Assembly (NCBI GenBank): GCA_963931635.1
Contig: OZ007034.1
Coordinates: 1,302,001 to 1,366,000 of the forward strand
DNA length: 64,000 bases
From: Caccoplasma sp905210875
Lineage (GTDB): Bacteria; Bacteroidota; Bacteroidia; Bacteroidales; UBA11471
Direction of reading: 5' to 3'
Under the pieces are notes generated by a model. That model was not told the origin of the DNA. It saw only the letters and a list, made by a program, of their open reading frames with translations, and searched no databases. Of the stretch, positions 44,039 to 53,214 are shown piece by piece. Position 1 is the stretch's first letter; each line of letters begins with the position of its first letter. Made by a program: the position numbers and the translations under genes.

Positions 44039-44349
44039 AGCTGAATGATTTTATAAGTAAGTTTATGGTATAGTCACGATTCAAGCAGACAAATATTCCC
44101 ACAAATGTAGGGATAAAAATAACATCTTTTGTCCAAAATCACAATAAAAAAGGCGAAATATTTTGACCTCGCTACCGATTTTGTCTCAAAAATTGTAGCA
44201 GCTAGTCAAATTACCGAGAATGAGTAAGTTATTTGTCGGAAAGAATGCCCGGTTTGATATTCCGAATGTAATGGTCGGGCGTCTTGAAAGACGTTTCTTG
44301 TTGTGACCCGGATGCCTGTGGCTGCGTGTGACGATGCCGGTCGTGCCGG
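44039..44349. other. intergenic region upstream of pta
   Basis: 311 nt between the pta start and the HAD gene stop. A minus-strand -7 box TACATTTG at 44102-44109, with TTTG at 44134-44137 and a somewhat long 24-nt gap, is the likely pta promoter. A short CGTCTT/AAGACG hairpin near 44281-44294 may end the HAD operon. Nothing else is recognisable. Confidence 0.5.
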
Positions 44350-45132
44350 TTACAGCAGTCCGAAGTGGCGCAGGGCTTTTATTACGCCGTCGTTGTCGAC
44401 ATCGTCGGTGATGTATCCGGCACTCTGTTTCACGGCTTCTCTGGCATTGCCCATGGCAATGCCAAGACCGGCGTGGCGCAGCATCGAAATGTCGTTGCCT
44501 CCGTCGCCGAAGGCGATGGTGTCGCGCAGGTCTATGCCGTAGTGGGCGGCGATGATGTCAATGCCCCGATGTTTGCTGTTGCCGGTGCGGTTCACGTCGG
44601 TAAAGAGGGGACTCCATCGGTTGGAGAAGCAGCCGGGCATCTGTTGCATGAGAGGTGCTTCGTGCGCTTCGTCTACGTAGAGGTCGACCTGTATGATGCG
44701 CTCGTGGTCGGCAACCTGCTCCATATCTGTCACAATGGGTACAGGCAAGTCGAGCATGCGGGCCACTTCGACGACACAGTCGTCGACGCGGTTTACGGTT
44801 ACGCGGTCGAGCCCCATGAACGAGTAGGCATAGGGGCCGCTCTCTTTTTCATGGCGGCAGAGAGCGTGCAACGCTTCCCGAGGTATGGCATCGCAGTAGA
44901 TTTCTTCTCCGTCGGCTGTGAGGCAGTAGCTTCCGTTGAAGGTGATGTAGCCGTCGAAGCGGGTATCGCCCAGCCCCTTGATGAGGTGCAGAGGACGTCC
45001 GGTGGCGATGAAGACCTTGTGCCCTTTCTTCCGCAATGCGGCGATGGCTTCGCGGGCCGACGGCACGATTTCGTGGGTGTGGAAGCTGACGAGTGTCCCG
45101 TCGATGTCGAAGAAGATGGCTTTACTCTGCAT
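44350..45132 (-). CDS. Cof-type HAD-superfamily phosphatase
   Basis: 260 aa from ATG 45132. Motif I FFDIDGTLVSF, motif II VFIATGRP, motif IV IAFGDGGNDISML; the C2-type cap lies between (about 85-190). Such enzymes dephosphorylate sugar phosphates or cofactors. The start overlaps the waaA stop by 11 nt, so it is co-translated with waaA. Confidence 0.92.
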   Translation of the reverse strand: MQSKAIFFDIDGTLVSFHTHEIVPSAREAIAALRKKGHKVFIATGRPLHLIKGLGDTRFDGYITFNGSYCLTADGEEIYCDAIPREALHALCRHEKESGPYAYSFMGLDRVTVNRVDDCVVEVARMLDLPVPIVTDMEQVADHERIIQVDLYVDEAHEAPLMQQMPGCFSNRWSPLFTDVNRTGNSKHRGIDIIAAHYGIDLRDTIAFGDGGNDISMLRHAGLGIAMGNAREAVKQSAGYITDDVDNDGVIKALRHFGLL

Positions 45133-46369
45133 GGGTGGTGAGTTGCGGGGTGATGCCCGAGAGTATGGTCTGGGTGGCACCCGTGTGGGAGTAGATATAT
45201 TTGGCAGCCGTCTCTCCGCATTTCGACCGGAACGGCTCTTCGGCAAAGCGTTGCATGAGCCGGTCAAAGTCGACCGCGTCGTTTATGGAGAAGGCTCCTC
45301 CGTTGGCAATGAGGTCTTTGGCTTCCTGGAATTTCTTGTAGTTGGGGCCGAACACGACGGGTATGCCGTAGACGGCCGCTTCGGGAACGTTGTGTATGCC
45401 TACGCCGAATCCGCCGCCGATGTAGGCCATCTCTCCGTATTGGTATATCGATGAGAGCAACCCGAAGCAGTCTACAATGAGGCAGTGTGCCTTGGCGGCG
45501 CTCTCTTCGTTGGCCTGGGTATAGCGCACGGCAGGACGTTTGAGTTTGCCCATGATTTCGGCGATGTGCGACTCGTGTATCTCGTGCGGAGCGATGATGA
45601 GGTGCAACTCGGGGTGACGGTTGAAGTAGTCGATGAAAATGTCTTCGTCTTTGGGCCAGGAGCTGCCGGCGACGAGTACGGTCCGTCCCGTAGCGAATGA
45701 GCGGGCCACGGGCAACTCCTTGGCCTGCTGGCGTATGGCCACAACGCGGTCGAAGCGTGTGTCGCCCACCACCGATACGTTGTTGATGCCGATGCTAGCT
45801 AGGAGCTCGCGTGAAGTCTCGTTCTGCACATACAGGTGGGCATAGGTGCGGAGCATGCGACGGAAGAGGCTGCCGTAGGGCCGGAAGAATATCTGGTCGG
45901 GGCGGAAAATGGCCGAGATGATGTAGGTGGGAATCTGTCGCCTCCGCAGTTCACGCAGGTAGTTCCCCCAGAATTCATATTTGATGAAGATGGCTATCGA
46001 CGGTTTCAACAGGTCGAGAAAGCGGCATACGTTATGTGGCAGGTCAAAAGGCAGGTAGCATACCAGGTCGGCCAGCGGATAGCCTTTCCGCACTTCGTAT
46101 CCCGACGGGGAGAAAAACGTGAGAGCGATTTTCTTGTCGGGGTGTTGCTTTTTTATCTCTTCGATAAGAGGACGCCCTTGTTCAAACTCACCCAGCGACG
46201 AGGCGTGTATCCAGATGTATCCTCCCTCTTTCGCGACGTTTTTTTCGAGATAGGGAAAGATTCCTTTCTGGCCTGTCGTCAGTTTCCTCGCTTTGGGATT
46301 GCGCCATGCGGCGATTTTTACCAGCAGCCGATAGGTGCGTATTCCCAAATTGTAAAGACCTCTTTTCAT
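45122..46369 (-). CDS. waaA: 3-deoxy-D-manno-octulosonic acid (Kdo) transferase
   Basis: 415 aa. N-terminal membrane anchor region, catalytic IHASSLGEFEQGRPL, GT-B middle segment LVAGSSWPKDEDI, and donor-site region VEYGEMAY-like GEMAYIGGGFGVGIHNVPEAA. It adds Kdo to lipid A precursors at the inner membrane. 19 nt after gltX. Confidence 0.95.
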   Translation of the reverse strand: MKRGLYNLGIRTYRLLVKIAAWRNPKARKLTTGQKGIFPYLEKNVAKEGGYIWIHASSLGEFEQGRPLIEEIKKQHPDKKIALTFFSPSGYEVRKGYPLADLVCYLPFDLPHNVCRFLDLLKPSIAIFIKYEFWGNYLRELRRRQIPTYIISAIFRPDQIFFRPYGSLFRRMLRTYAHLYVQNETSRELLASIGINNVSVVGDTRFDRVVAIRQQAKELPVARSFATGRTVLVAGSSWPKDEDIFIDYFNRHPELHLIIAPHEIHESHIAEIMGKLKRPAVRYTQANEESAAKAHCLIVDCFGLLSSIYQYGEMAYIGGGFGVGIHNVPEAAVYGIPVVFGPNYKKFQEAKDLIANGGAFSINDAVDFDRLMQRFAEEPFRSKCGETAAKYIYSHTGATQTILSGITPQLTTHAE

Positions 46370-46388
46370 GCTTTGAGCGGATACGGAA

Positions 46389-47927
46389 TTATTCGTTGGC
46401 GGGGATTATCTTTTCGAGGGCGACACGCAGCCGGCGCAGGGTCTCTTCCTTGCCGATGATTTCGGTGATGTCGAACATGTGCGGGCCGCGGCATTCGCCT
46501 ACGACAGCCAGGCGGAAGGCATTCATTACGTTGCCCATGTGGTAGCCGTTTTTCTCGATCCAGGGAATGACCACCTCTTCGGTAGCTTTCGACTCAAAGT
46601 TGTCGAGTCCTTCGAGCAGGGCGATGAGTTCTTGCATGATGGCCGGGGTCTCCGGTTTCCAGCGTTTCTTGATGGCTTTGGGGTCGTAGCTTTCGGGGGC
46701 GACGTAGAAGAACGAGAGCTGGTCCCACAACTCCTTGACAAAGCTTACGCGCTCTTTTACCAGGCCGATGATGTGGGCCAGCCGTGCCTTGTCGGGCTCG
46801 TCGATATGATGTTCGGCCAGTGTGGGGGCAAACAGCTCGGCCAGCTCTTCATTGCTTTTCTTTTGCAGGTATTTGTGGTTGAACCATTTGCCTTTTTCGT
46901 AGTCAAATCGGGCACCGCTCTTGCTGCATCGTTCGAGCGAGAAGAGCTTTATCAGTTCGTCCATCGAGAATATCTCTTCGTCGTTGCCGGGGTTCCAGCC
47001 CAGCAGGGCGAGGAAGTTGATGACGGCTTCGGGCAGATAGCCGGCTTCGCGATAACCCGACGATACCTCTCCGGTTTTGGGGTCGTGCCATTCGAGCGGG
47101 AAGACGGGGAAGCCGAGGCGGTCGCCGTCGCGTTTGCTCAGTTTGCCGTTGCCTTCGGGTTTGAGCAGGAGGGGCAGATGGGCAAATCGGGGCATGGTCT
47201 CTTCCCAGCCGAGGGCGCGGTAGAGCAGCACGTGGAGCGGAGCCGAGGGCAGCCACTCTTCGCCGCGGATGACATGGCTTATTTCCATGAGGTGATCGTC
47301 GACGATATTGGCCAGGTGGTAGGTGGGCAGGTTGTCGGCCGACTTGTAGAGTACCTTGTCGTCGAGTATCGACGAGTTGATGGTTACCTTGCCGCGAATG
47401 AGGTCGTCGACAACGACCTCTTCGCCCGGCTCTATTTTTATGCGCACGACATAGGGGTGCCCCGAGGCAATCAGGCTGTCGACTTCTTCGGCGCTCATCG
47501 TGAGAGAGTTGCGCATGTCGGTGCGAGTCGAGGCGTCGTACTGGAAGTTGGGTATCTCTTTTCTTTTAGCATCGAGTTCGGCCGGGGTGTCAAAGGCGAT
47601 GTAGGCTTTGCCGTCGGCCAGGAGTTGATCGACATATTGGCGATAGATGGCTTTCCGTTCCGACTGGCGGTAGGGGGCGAAGCGTCCGCCGTAGCCCACT
47701 CCTTCGTCAAATTTGATGCCCAGCCATTCGAGGGCTTCGATGATGTAGGCCTCGGCTCCCGGCACGAAACGCTGCGAGTCGGTGTCTTCGATGCGGAGTA
47801 TCATGTCGCCGCCGTGTTGCTTGGCAAAGAGGTAGTTGTAGAGAGCGGTGCGCACGCCGCCGATATGCAGAGCGCCCGTGGGGCTTGGTGCAAAACGCAC
47901 ACGGACTTTTCTTTCTGTCGTTTCCAT
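46389..47927 (-). CDS. gltX: glutamyl-tRNA synthetase
   Basis: 512 aa. Class I signatures HIGG in FAPSPTGALHIGGVRTAL and KLSKRDGD (KMSKS equivalent). C-terminal anticodon-binding domain from about residue 330. Whether it is discriminating or also charges tRNA-Gln cannot be judged. 41 nt after xseB. Confidence 0.97.
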   Translation of the reverse strand: METTERKVRVRFAPSPTGALHIGGVRTALYNYLFAKQHGGDMILRIEDTDSQRFVPGAEAYIIEALEWLGIKFDEGVGYGGRFAPYRQSERKAIYRQYVDQLLADGKAYIAFDTPAELDAKRKEIPNFQYDASTRTDMRNSLTMSAEEVDSLIASGHPYVVRIKIEPGEEVVVDDLIRGKVTINSSILDDKVLYKSADNLPTYHLANIVDDHLMEISHVIRGEEWLPSAPLHVLLYRALGWEETMPRFAHLPLLLKPEGNGKLSKRDGDRLGFPVFPLEWHDPKTGEVSSGYREAGYLPEAVINFLALLGWNPGNDEEIFSMDELIKLFSLERCSKSGARFDYEKGKWFNHKYLQKKSNEELAELFAPTLAEHHIDEPDKARLAHIIGLVKERVSFVKELWDQLSFFYVAPESYDPKAIKKRWKPETPAIMQELIALLEGLDNFESKATEEVVIPWIEKNGYHMGNVMNAFRLAVVGECRGPHMFDITEIIGKEETLRRLRVALEKIIPANE

Positions 47928-47968
47928 CGTATATGTTTGGGTGATTATATGTTTTTTCCAGTATTTAT

Positions 47969-48181
47969 CTATTGTTTCTCTTCGTCGAGTTCGTCGAGCA
48001 GCTTTTTGAGCGACTCGTCGGTCTCAAACAGTTTTTCTTTGCAGTATTTCAGCAGGGTCATGGCGCGCGACGTCAACTCTTTGACGGTCTCTATCTCGCA
48101 GGAGTCGTCCTGTATGCGGGCGACAATCGCTTCGAGTTCGGCGATGGCCTGGGCATAGGTAGGTTTTTCGGTTGTCTCCAT
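47969..48181 (-). CDS. xseB: exodeoxyribonuclease VII small subunit
   Basis: 70 aa. TYAQAIAELEAIVARIQDD and a helical remainder ending in an acidic tail match XseB. It pairs with XseA, whose gene ends 12 nt upstream. Confidence 0.94.
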   Translation of the reverse strand: METTEKPTYAQAIAELEAIVARIQDDSCEIETVKELTSRAMTLLKYCKEKLFETDESLKKLLDELDEEKQ

Positions 48182-48193
48182 ATATAATATAGA

Positions 48194-49432
48194 TTATAAA
48201 ATTTGCGATTCGCTGCACCCTTCTTCAAAAAAAGTGACGATGCGGTCACCGGGTTTCAGTTCCGAGGCCGAACGTACGCTCTTTCCCTCTTTCAGGGTGA
48301 TGGAGTAGCCGCGTTTCAGGATATGCTGGGGCGACGAGAGTCTGACGGTCTCTTCCCACACGGCAAGACGCCGGCTCTCTCCTGCGAGTCGCCTTTCGAT
48401 ACATTGGCGCAACCGGTGTGGGAACATCGACAGTGTGTTGCTTTCGGTCAGGAGCCGGCGGTCGACGCTTACCGGCAGCTGGCGGGTGAGTGTCTGTATG
48501 TGCGATTTCTCGGTTTGCAGGCGATCCTTGATGCCGGCCGAAAGGGCGGTTTGCAGGTCGGCGATGCGGCGGTCGGCCTCCATGGCACGGTTTATGAGCC
48601 ATTCGGCAGCGGCGGTGGGAGTCTTTACCCGCACGTTGGCGATGCGGTCTATGACGGTCTCGTCACGGTCGTGCCCGATGCCGGCCAGTATGGGGAGCGG
48701 AAACTGGGCGATGTTCTGTGCCAGTTCGTAGCTGTCGAAACAATTCAGGTCCGAGGTGGCTCCTCCGCCGCGTATAATGACGACACCGTCGAAACAGTCT
48801 TCGTATCGGTAGATGCGTTCGAGTGCTTCGATGATCGATTGCTCGGTGCGGGCACCCTGCATGGCTGCCGTGAAAAGTGCGGTGTAGAAGCGGTATCCGT
48901 AGGGATTGTGGTGCAACTGGTCGATGAAGTCGCCGTACCCGGCGGCAGTGGGTGAGGAGATGATGGCAATGCGTTGGGCCGGCAGGGGCCAAGTGAGCTC
49001 CTTGTTCATGTCGATGATGCCCTCGGCCGTGAGCCGCCGCAGCACCTCCTGGCGCTGGCGGGCCATGTCGCCCAAGGTGTATCGGGGGTCGATGTCGTGT
49101 ATGGTGAGGGTGTATCCGTACACTTCGTGCATGTCGACGCTTACCTGTATGAGCAGCTTCATGCCCGGGGCGATGGTCGAGCCGGTCTCTGCGGCAAAGT
49201 AGGCTTTCAGCATACGGTATACCGTGGCCCAGATGATGGCTCGCGCCTTGGCACGCATCTCTCCCGTGGAGGCCTCCTTGTCGACCAGTTCGAGATAACA
49301 GTGTCCCGAGTAGTTCTCTCTCACCTCGCTCACCTCGGCGCATATCCAATAGCGCTCGGGCAGGGCTTCTTGCAGTTTCCCGCGCACAAGAGAGTTGAGT
49401 TCATAGAGAGTGAGTTGTCCCGAGGGTGTCAT
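48194..49432 (-). CDS. xseA: exodeoxyribonuclease VII large subunit
   Basis: 412 aa from ATG 49432; the frame is open further upstream but that part lacks homology and crosses the rpmH terminator. N-terminal OB-fold (about 8-100), catalytic region with IAIISSPTAAGYGDF and IRGGGATSDLNCFD, a coiled-coil region (about 280-370) and a C-terminal ILKRGYSI segment. It degrades single-stranded DNA to oligonucleotides. Confidence 0.95.
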   Translation of the reverse strand: MTPSGQLTLYELNSLVRGKLQEALPERYWICAEVSEVRENYSGHCYLELVDKEASTGEMRAKARAIIWATVYRMLKAYFAAETGSTIAPGMKLLIQVSVDMHEVYGYTLTIHDIDPRYTLGDMARQRQEVLRRLTAEGIIDMNKELTWPLPAQRIAIISSPTAAGYGDFIDQLHHNPYGYRFYTALFTAAMQGARTEQSIIEALERIYRYEDCFDGVVIIRGGGATSDLNCFDSYELAQNIAQFPLPILAGIGHDRDETVIDRIANVRVKTPTAAAEWLINRAMEADRRIADLQTALSAGIKDRLQTEKSHIQTLTRQLPVSVDRRLLTESNTLSMFPHRLRQCIERRLAGESRRLAVWEETVRLSSPQHILKRGYSITLKEGKSVRSASELKPGDRIVTFFEEGCSESQIL

Positions 49433-49492
49433 CGTTGCATTGGGTTGGTGAAGGTTCCTTTTTTCAGCGAATGAGGCTGAGATATAAAAACA

Positions 49493-49528
49493 TAAAAAGG
49501 AAGGCCACGCGTGCGGTCTTCCTTTTAT
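49493..49528 (-). terminator. terminator of rpmH
   Basis: Inverted repeat of AAAAGGAAGRCC with a short GC-rich loop and T-rich flank, 18 nt after the rpmH stop. Confidence 0.75.
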
Positions 49529-49545
49529 ATGCTCAGAAAAGAATA

Positions 49546-49698
49546 CTATCCGTTGAAGTCGTCCGATACGGTCAGTCTCTTTCTGCCTTTGGCACGACGG
49601 GCAGCCAATACGCGACGACCGTTGGCGGTAGCCATTCTGGAACGGAAGCCGTGTTTGTTTTTCTTCTTTCTGTTCGAGGGTTGAAATGTTCTTTTCAT
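49546..49698 (-). CDS. rpmH: 50S ribosomal protein L34
   Basis: 50 aa, found by direct translation. It starts MKRTFQPSNRKKKNKHGFR and contains MATANGRRVLAARRAKGRK, the universal L34 pattern. The C-terminus LTVSDDFNG is slightly extended. It has its own promoter and terminator and is divergent from efp. Confidence 0.97.
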   Translation of the reverse strand: MKRTFQPSNRKKKNKHGFRSRMATANGRRVLAARRAKGRKRLTVSDDFNG

Positions 49699-49744
49699 TG
49701 CCGTTATATTTTATGTTATTTATTTCGGGAAAAAATTCGGAGTG

Positions 49745-49775
49745 CAAAAATAGAGACTTTTTTTGAATAAACCAA
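49745..49775 (-). promoter_or_regulatory. rpmH: rpmH promoter
   Basis: Minus-strand TATTTTTG (49745-49752) with TTGG at 49772-49775, spacer 19 nt. It lies about 47 nt before the rpmH ATG. Confidence 0.6.
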
Positions 49776-49801
49776 GAGATAATTCATTTTTGCACAATTC
49801 T

Positions 49802-49833
49802 TTTTGAGATTTTGCCGATTTCTCTTACTTTTG
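49802..49833 (+). promoter_or_regulatory. efp: efp promoter
   Basis: TTTG (49802-49805), 20-nt spacer, TACTTTTG (49826-49833): a full Bacteroidota consensus. It supports the efp start at 49869, since the upstream in-frame start at 49812 would lie inside the promoter. Confidence 0.7.
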
Positions 49834-49868
49834 CAGGCAGAAAAATTTTTAAACAACTCTATATTCTT

Positions 49869-50432
49869 ATGATTAACGCACAAGACATTAAAAACGGAAC
49901 GTGTATCCGTATGGACGGAAAGCTCTATTTCTGTATCGAATTTTTGCATGTAAAACCCGGAAAAGGCAACACTTTCATGCGTACGAAATTGAAAGATGTG
50001 GTCAACGGCTACGTGATTGAACGTCGTTTCAACATCGGCGAAAAACTCGAAGATGTGCGGGTAGAACGTCGTCCCTATCAGTTCTTGTACAAAGAAGGCG
50101 AAGATTATATCTTTATGAATCAGGAAACCTTCGAGCAACACCCCATTGCTCACGACCTGATTACGGGCGTTGATTTCCTGAAAGAAGAGATGGTGGTTGA
50201 AGTTGTTTCCGATGCTTCGACCGAGACCATTCTCTATGCCGAACTTCCCGTGAAAGTGGAGCTGGAAGTTACCTATACCGAGCCCGGTATCAAGGGCGAT
50301 ACCGCTACCAACACACTGAAACCGGCTACGGTCGAGACTGGCGCTACGGTGCGTGTTCCTCTCTTTATCAACACCGGCGACAAAATCCGTGTCGATACCC
50401 GTACCGGTGAGTACATCGAAAGAGCAAAATAA
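49869..50432 (+). CDS. efp: translation elongation factor P
   Basis: 187 aa from ATG 49869. Three beta-barrel domains; domain I has KPGKGNTFMRTKLK with Lys32 at the tip that enters the peptidyl-transferase centre, and domain III ends VDTRTGEYIERAK. It relieves stalling at polyproline. No modification gene (epmA or epmB) is nearby. Confidence 0.96.
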   Translation: MINAQDIKNGTCIRMDGKLYFCIEFLHVKPGKGNTFMRTKLKDVVNGYVIERRFNIGEKLEDVRVERRPYQFLYKEGEDYIFMNQETFEQHPIAHDLITGVDFLKEEMVVEVVSDASTETILYAELPVKVELEVTYTEPGIKGDTATNTLKPATVETGATVRVPLFINTGDKIRVDTRTGEYIERAK

Positions 50433-50480
50433 TAATTACTTTTTTGATATGATTTTCTCGGAGGTAACTCCCCGGGAACG

Positions 50481-50526
50481 AAAAAGCGGCATTGCCAAAG
50501 GCATTGCCGCTTTTTCTGTTTTTTTG
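50481..50526 (+). terminator. terminator of efp
   Basis: Near-perfect stem AAAAGCGGCATTGCC / GGCATTGCCGCTTTT (one mismatch) followed by T-rich sequence. Confidence 0.85.
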
Positions 50527-50534
50527 TTGATGTG

Positions 50535-50565
50535 TTGGTATGGAGTGTAAAAAAAGTTATATTTG
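50535..50565 (+). promoter_or_regulatory. promoter of the broken outer-membrane protein gene
   Basis: TTGG (50535-50538), 19-nt spacer, TATATTTG (50558-50565). The expected start site is about 10 nt before the ATG at 50582. Confidence 0.6.
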
Positions 50566-50581
50566 TAAAAATAGCCGTGCC

Positions 50582-53079
50582 ATGAAATATCATTTGCTTA
50601 TCTGCATTCTCTTTTTGAGTTTTTGTGTTACTCCTTTCTCGTCGATGGCCCAGGTCGACAGCAGCATATTGGCGATGGCCGATTGGGTGAAGGCGTACAA
50701 TCATTTCGGAAAGTATAATCCGCAGGAGAAGGTCTACCTGCACTTCGACAATACGGGCTACTACCTGGGCGAGACCATGTGGTTTGCCGCCTACGTAGTT
50801 ACCGCGCCGCAGTTGCGACCCACCCAGATGAGCAAGGTGCTCTATGTCGAGCTGCTCACCCCCGAGGGGCGCATCGTCGAGACGAAGAAGTTGAAAATAG
50901 AAGAGGGGCGGTGCCACGGCGAGTTCGCCCTCACCTCGTCGCTGCTGGTAGCTGGCTTCTACGAAGTGCGGGCCTATACGCGTGTGATGCTCAACTGGGA
51001 AGGCAGCTACTATACGCGGGTGTTCCCGGTTTTCGATCGGCCCGAAGAGCCGGGACAGTATGCCATGAAAATCACCCGCTACCCGCGCTCCCAGCGAGTG
51101 CCCGAAGAACGCGCGGCCGCACCTGACTACAAATCGCTGAATCTGAGTTTTTACCCCGAAGGCGGAGAGCTGGTCGAGGGGTTACCCGGCCGGGTAGCCT
51201 TCAAGGCCGTCGACGACGAAGGCCGCAGCGTGGCGGTGAGCGGCACCGTGTACGACTCCGACGAGCGCCCCGTCGCAACACTGGAAACCCGTCACTAGGG
51301 CATGGGAAGTTTCATCCTCACCCCTGGTGACAAACCCTGCCGTGCCGAAATCACCTACAACAGCAAGACCTACCGCTACACCCTGCCCGAGGCCAAGGCC
51401 GTCGGCTACACACTTGGGTCGACAACAGCAGTGGGGACAGCCTGCACATCAAGATACGGCGAAGCCGGGGCATCCAAGGCGGGTGGGTAGGCCTCACCGT
51501 CAGCTGCCGGGGCATTGCCCACGCCTTCGAAGTAGCCGACCTGCGCGGACAGGAAGAAGCCGACCTGCACCTGAGCAAGGCCGACTTTCCCGCCGGTGTG
51601 CAGCAAATCACGCTCTTCACCCCCGCAGGCGAAGTCCTGGGCGAGCGGTTGGCCTACCACCAGAGAGACGACCATCAGCTGCACATCACCGTCGACGGGC
51701 AGAAAAGCAGCTACCGGCCCTACGAAAAAATCACCCTGCCGCTGCACGTTACCGACGCGGCGGGCAGCCCGGTGGCAACGACCCTGTCGGTGTCGGTGCG
51801 CGATGCCGGTACAGAGATACCCACGCACTACGCCAGCACGCTGTCGGCCAACCTGCTGTTGGAGTCCGACGTCAAGGGATACATCGAAGACATCGGATAC
51901 TATTTCGAGTCCGACGACGCCGAACACCGGGCGGCACTCGATCTGTTGCTGCTGGTGCAGGGCTGGCGGCGTTACGAGTGGCGTCAGCAGGCCGGCGTAG
52001 AGCCCTTCGAGCCTGAACACCGGGTCGAAGAGGGCATCATGGTGCAGGGACAAGTGCTTGATTATAAGATTACTGGTAGTGAACCGGTATCCAATAGTGA
52101 GGTCTCGGTATGGATTTATTCAGAATACGGAACCAGTCATAATACGATGTTGACCGACTCGGCAGGACGTTTTGTATTTTTGTGTAAAGACGATATGAAG
52201 GGGTGGGTCGACTTGGTGTTGCGTACGCGTAGTGCCGATTCCAAAGGTCGCATGAAGAATCGTTCTTATTTGGTGGAACTTGATAGAACGTTTTCTCCAC
52301 AAGGTCGTACATATTATCCCGAGGAAATAACATTGGCTCCATCGCAAACAGGTATAATATATGAAGAGATAATAGATACAGATACGGATGCTTCTGATGA
52401 GTATCTCGACGATCAGGTATTGGATTCGATAAAAGCTCATCAGTTGGGCGAGGTTGTCGTGAAGGCAAAACGGGAATACTATGGATTCCCGCAAATTGTC
52501 TACGATGTGAGTCGGGAAAACGATAAACTTATTGATAGTGGTGAGTATAGAGATATGACCGATGATATTCGAGAATTTTTGGTCCGAGTGAATCCCTTGT
52601 TCCGTTTTTCATCAAATGGTACGTTGTTATATAAAGGAAAGATGGTAAGTTTTATGCCACGACCCATGGGGCGGCCGTATAGCAGTATCAATGATATAGA
52701 CAGTATGGAGATATTGGAAAACTATATACCCATTGAAGTCCTTAAATATTGGGACGGAGAGATGCTTGATTTTTCACGTGTCGTTTATGTGGTGCTGCAT
52801 ATAAAATCACCGACTGAACAGCAACGTGAAAAGAAAGGTTATCGTCGCACAAGTTTGCAGGGCTATTCCGTTGTAAGACAATTTTTTGAGGTCGATTACA
52901 GTAAAGGACACTTGCCCGACGAGCAGGACTACCGTCGCACACTCTATTGGAATCCGGCATTGGCTACCGACTCTCTCGGTCGCGCCTGTATCGACTTCTA
53001 CAACAACAGCTGCGCAACGCGCCTTCGCGTCAATGCCGAGACCCTCACCTCCGACGGTGTGCCGGGAGTTTATGAGTGA
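50582..53079 (+). pseudogene. large exported MG2/TonB-plug-type protein gene, broken by a stop and a frameshift
   Basis: About 830 aa if restored. The 5' part has a signal peptide (MKYHLLICILFLSFCV...) and macroglobulin-like MG2 beta domains (VYLHFDNTGYYLGETMWF). A TAG at 51296-51298 replaces one codon in LETRH*GMGSFILTP; the same frame continues until about 51413, where one nucleotide appears missing (GYTL then WVDNSSGD in the next frame). The remainder (RGIQGGWVGLTVS to the stop at 53079) includes a plug-like region (SSINDIDSMEILENYIPIEVLK). Members of this family are usually paired with a TonB-linked barrel, as here. Sequence error is possible but would need two events. Confidence 0.85.
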
Positions 53080-53214
53080 AAATATGGTTTTATATAAACT
53101 TGTGTTAATAATATTGTATAAAATATATAAGTGTAATTATATATTTATTATATTACGAGCGTAAAGCCGGGAGATAACAATGAGATTCTGTGGAATATAT
53201 AATTGAATAAATTT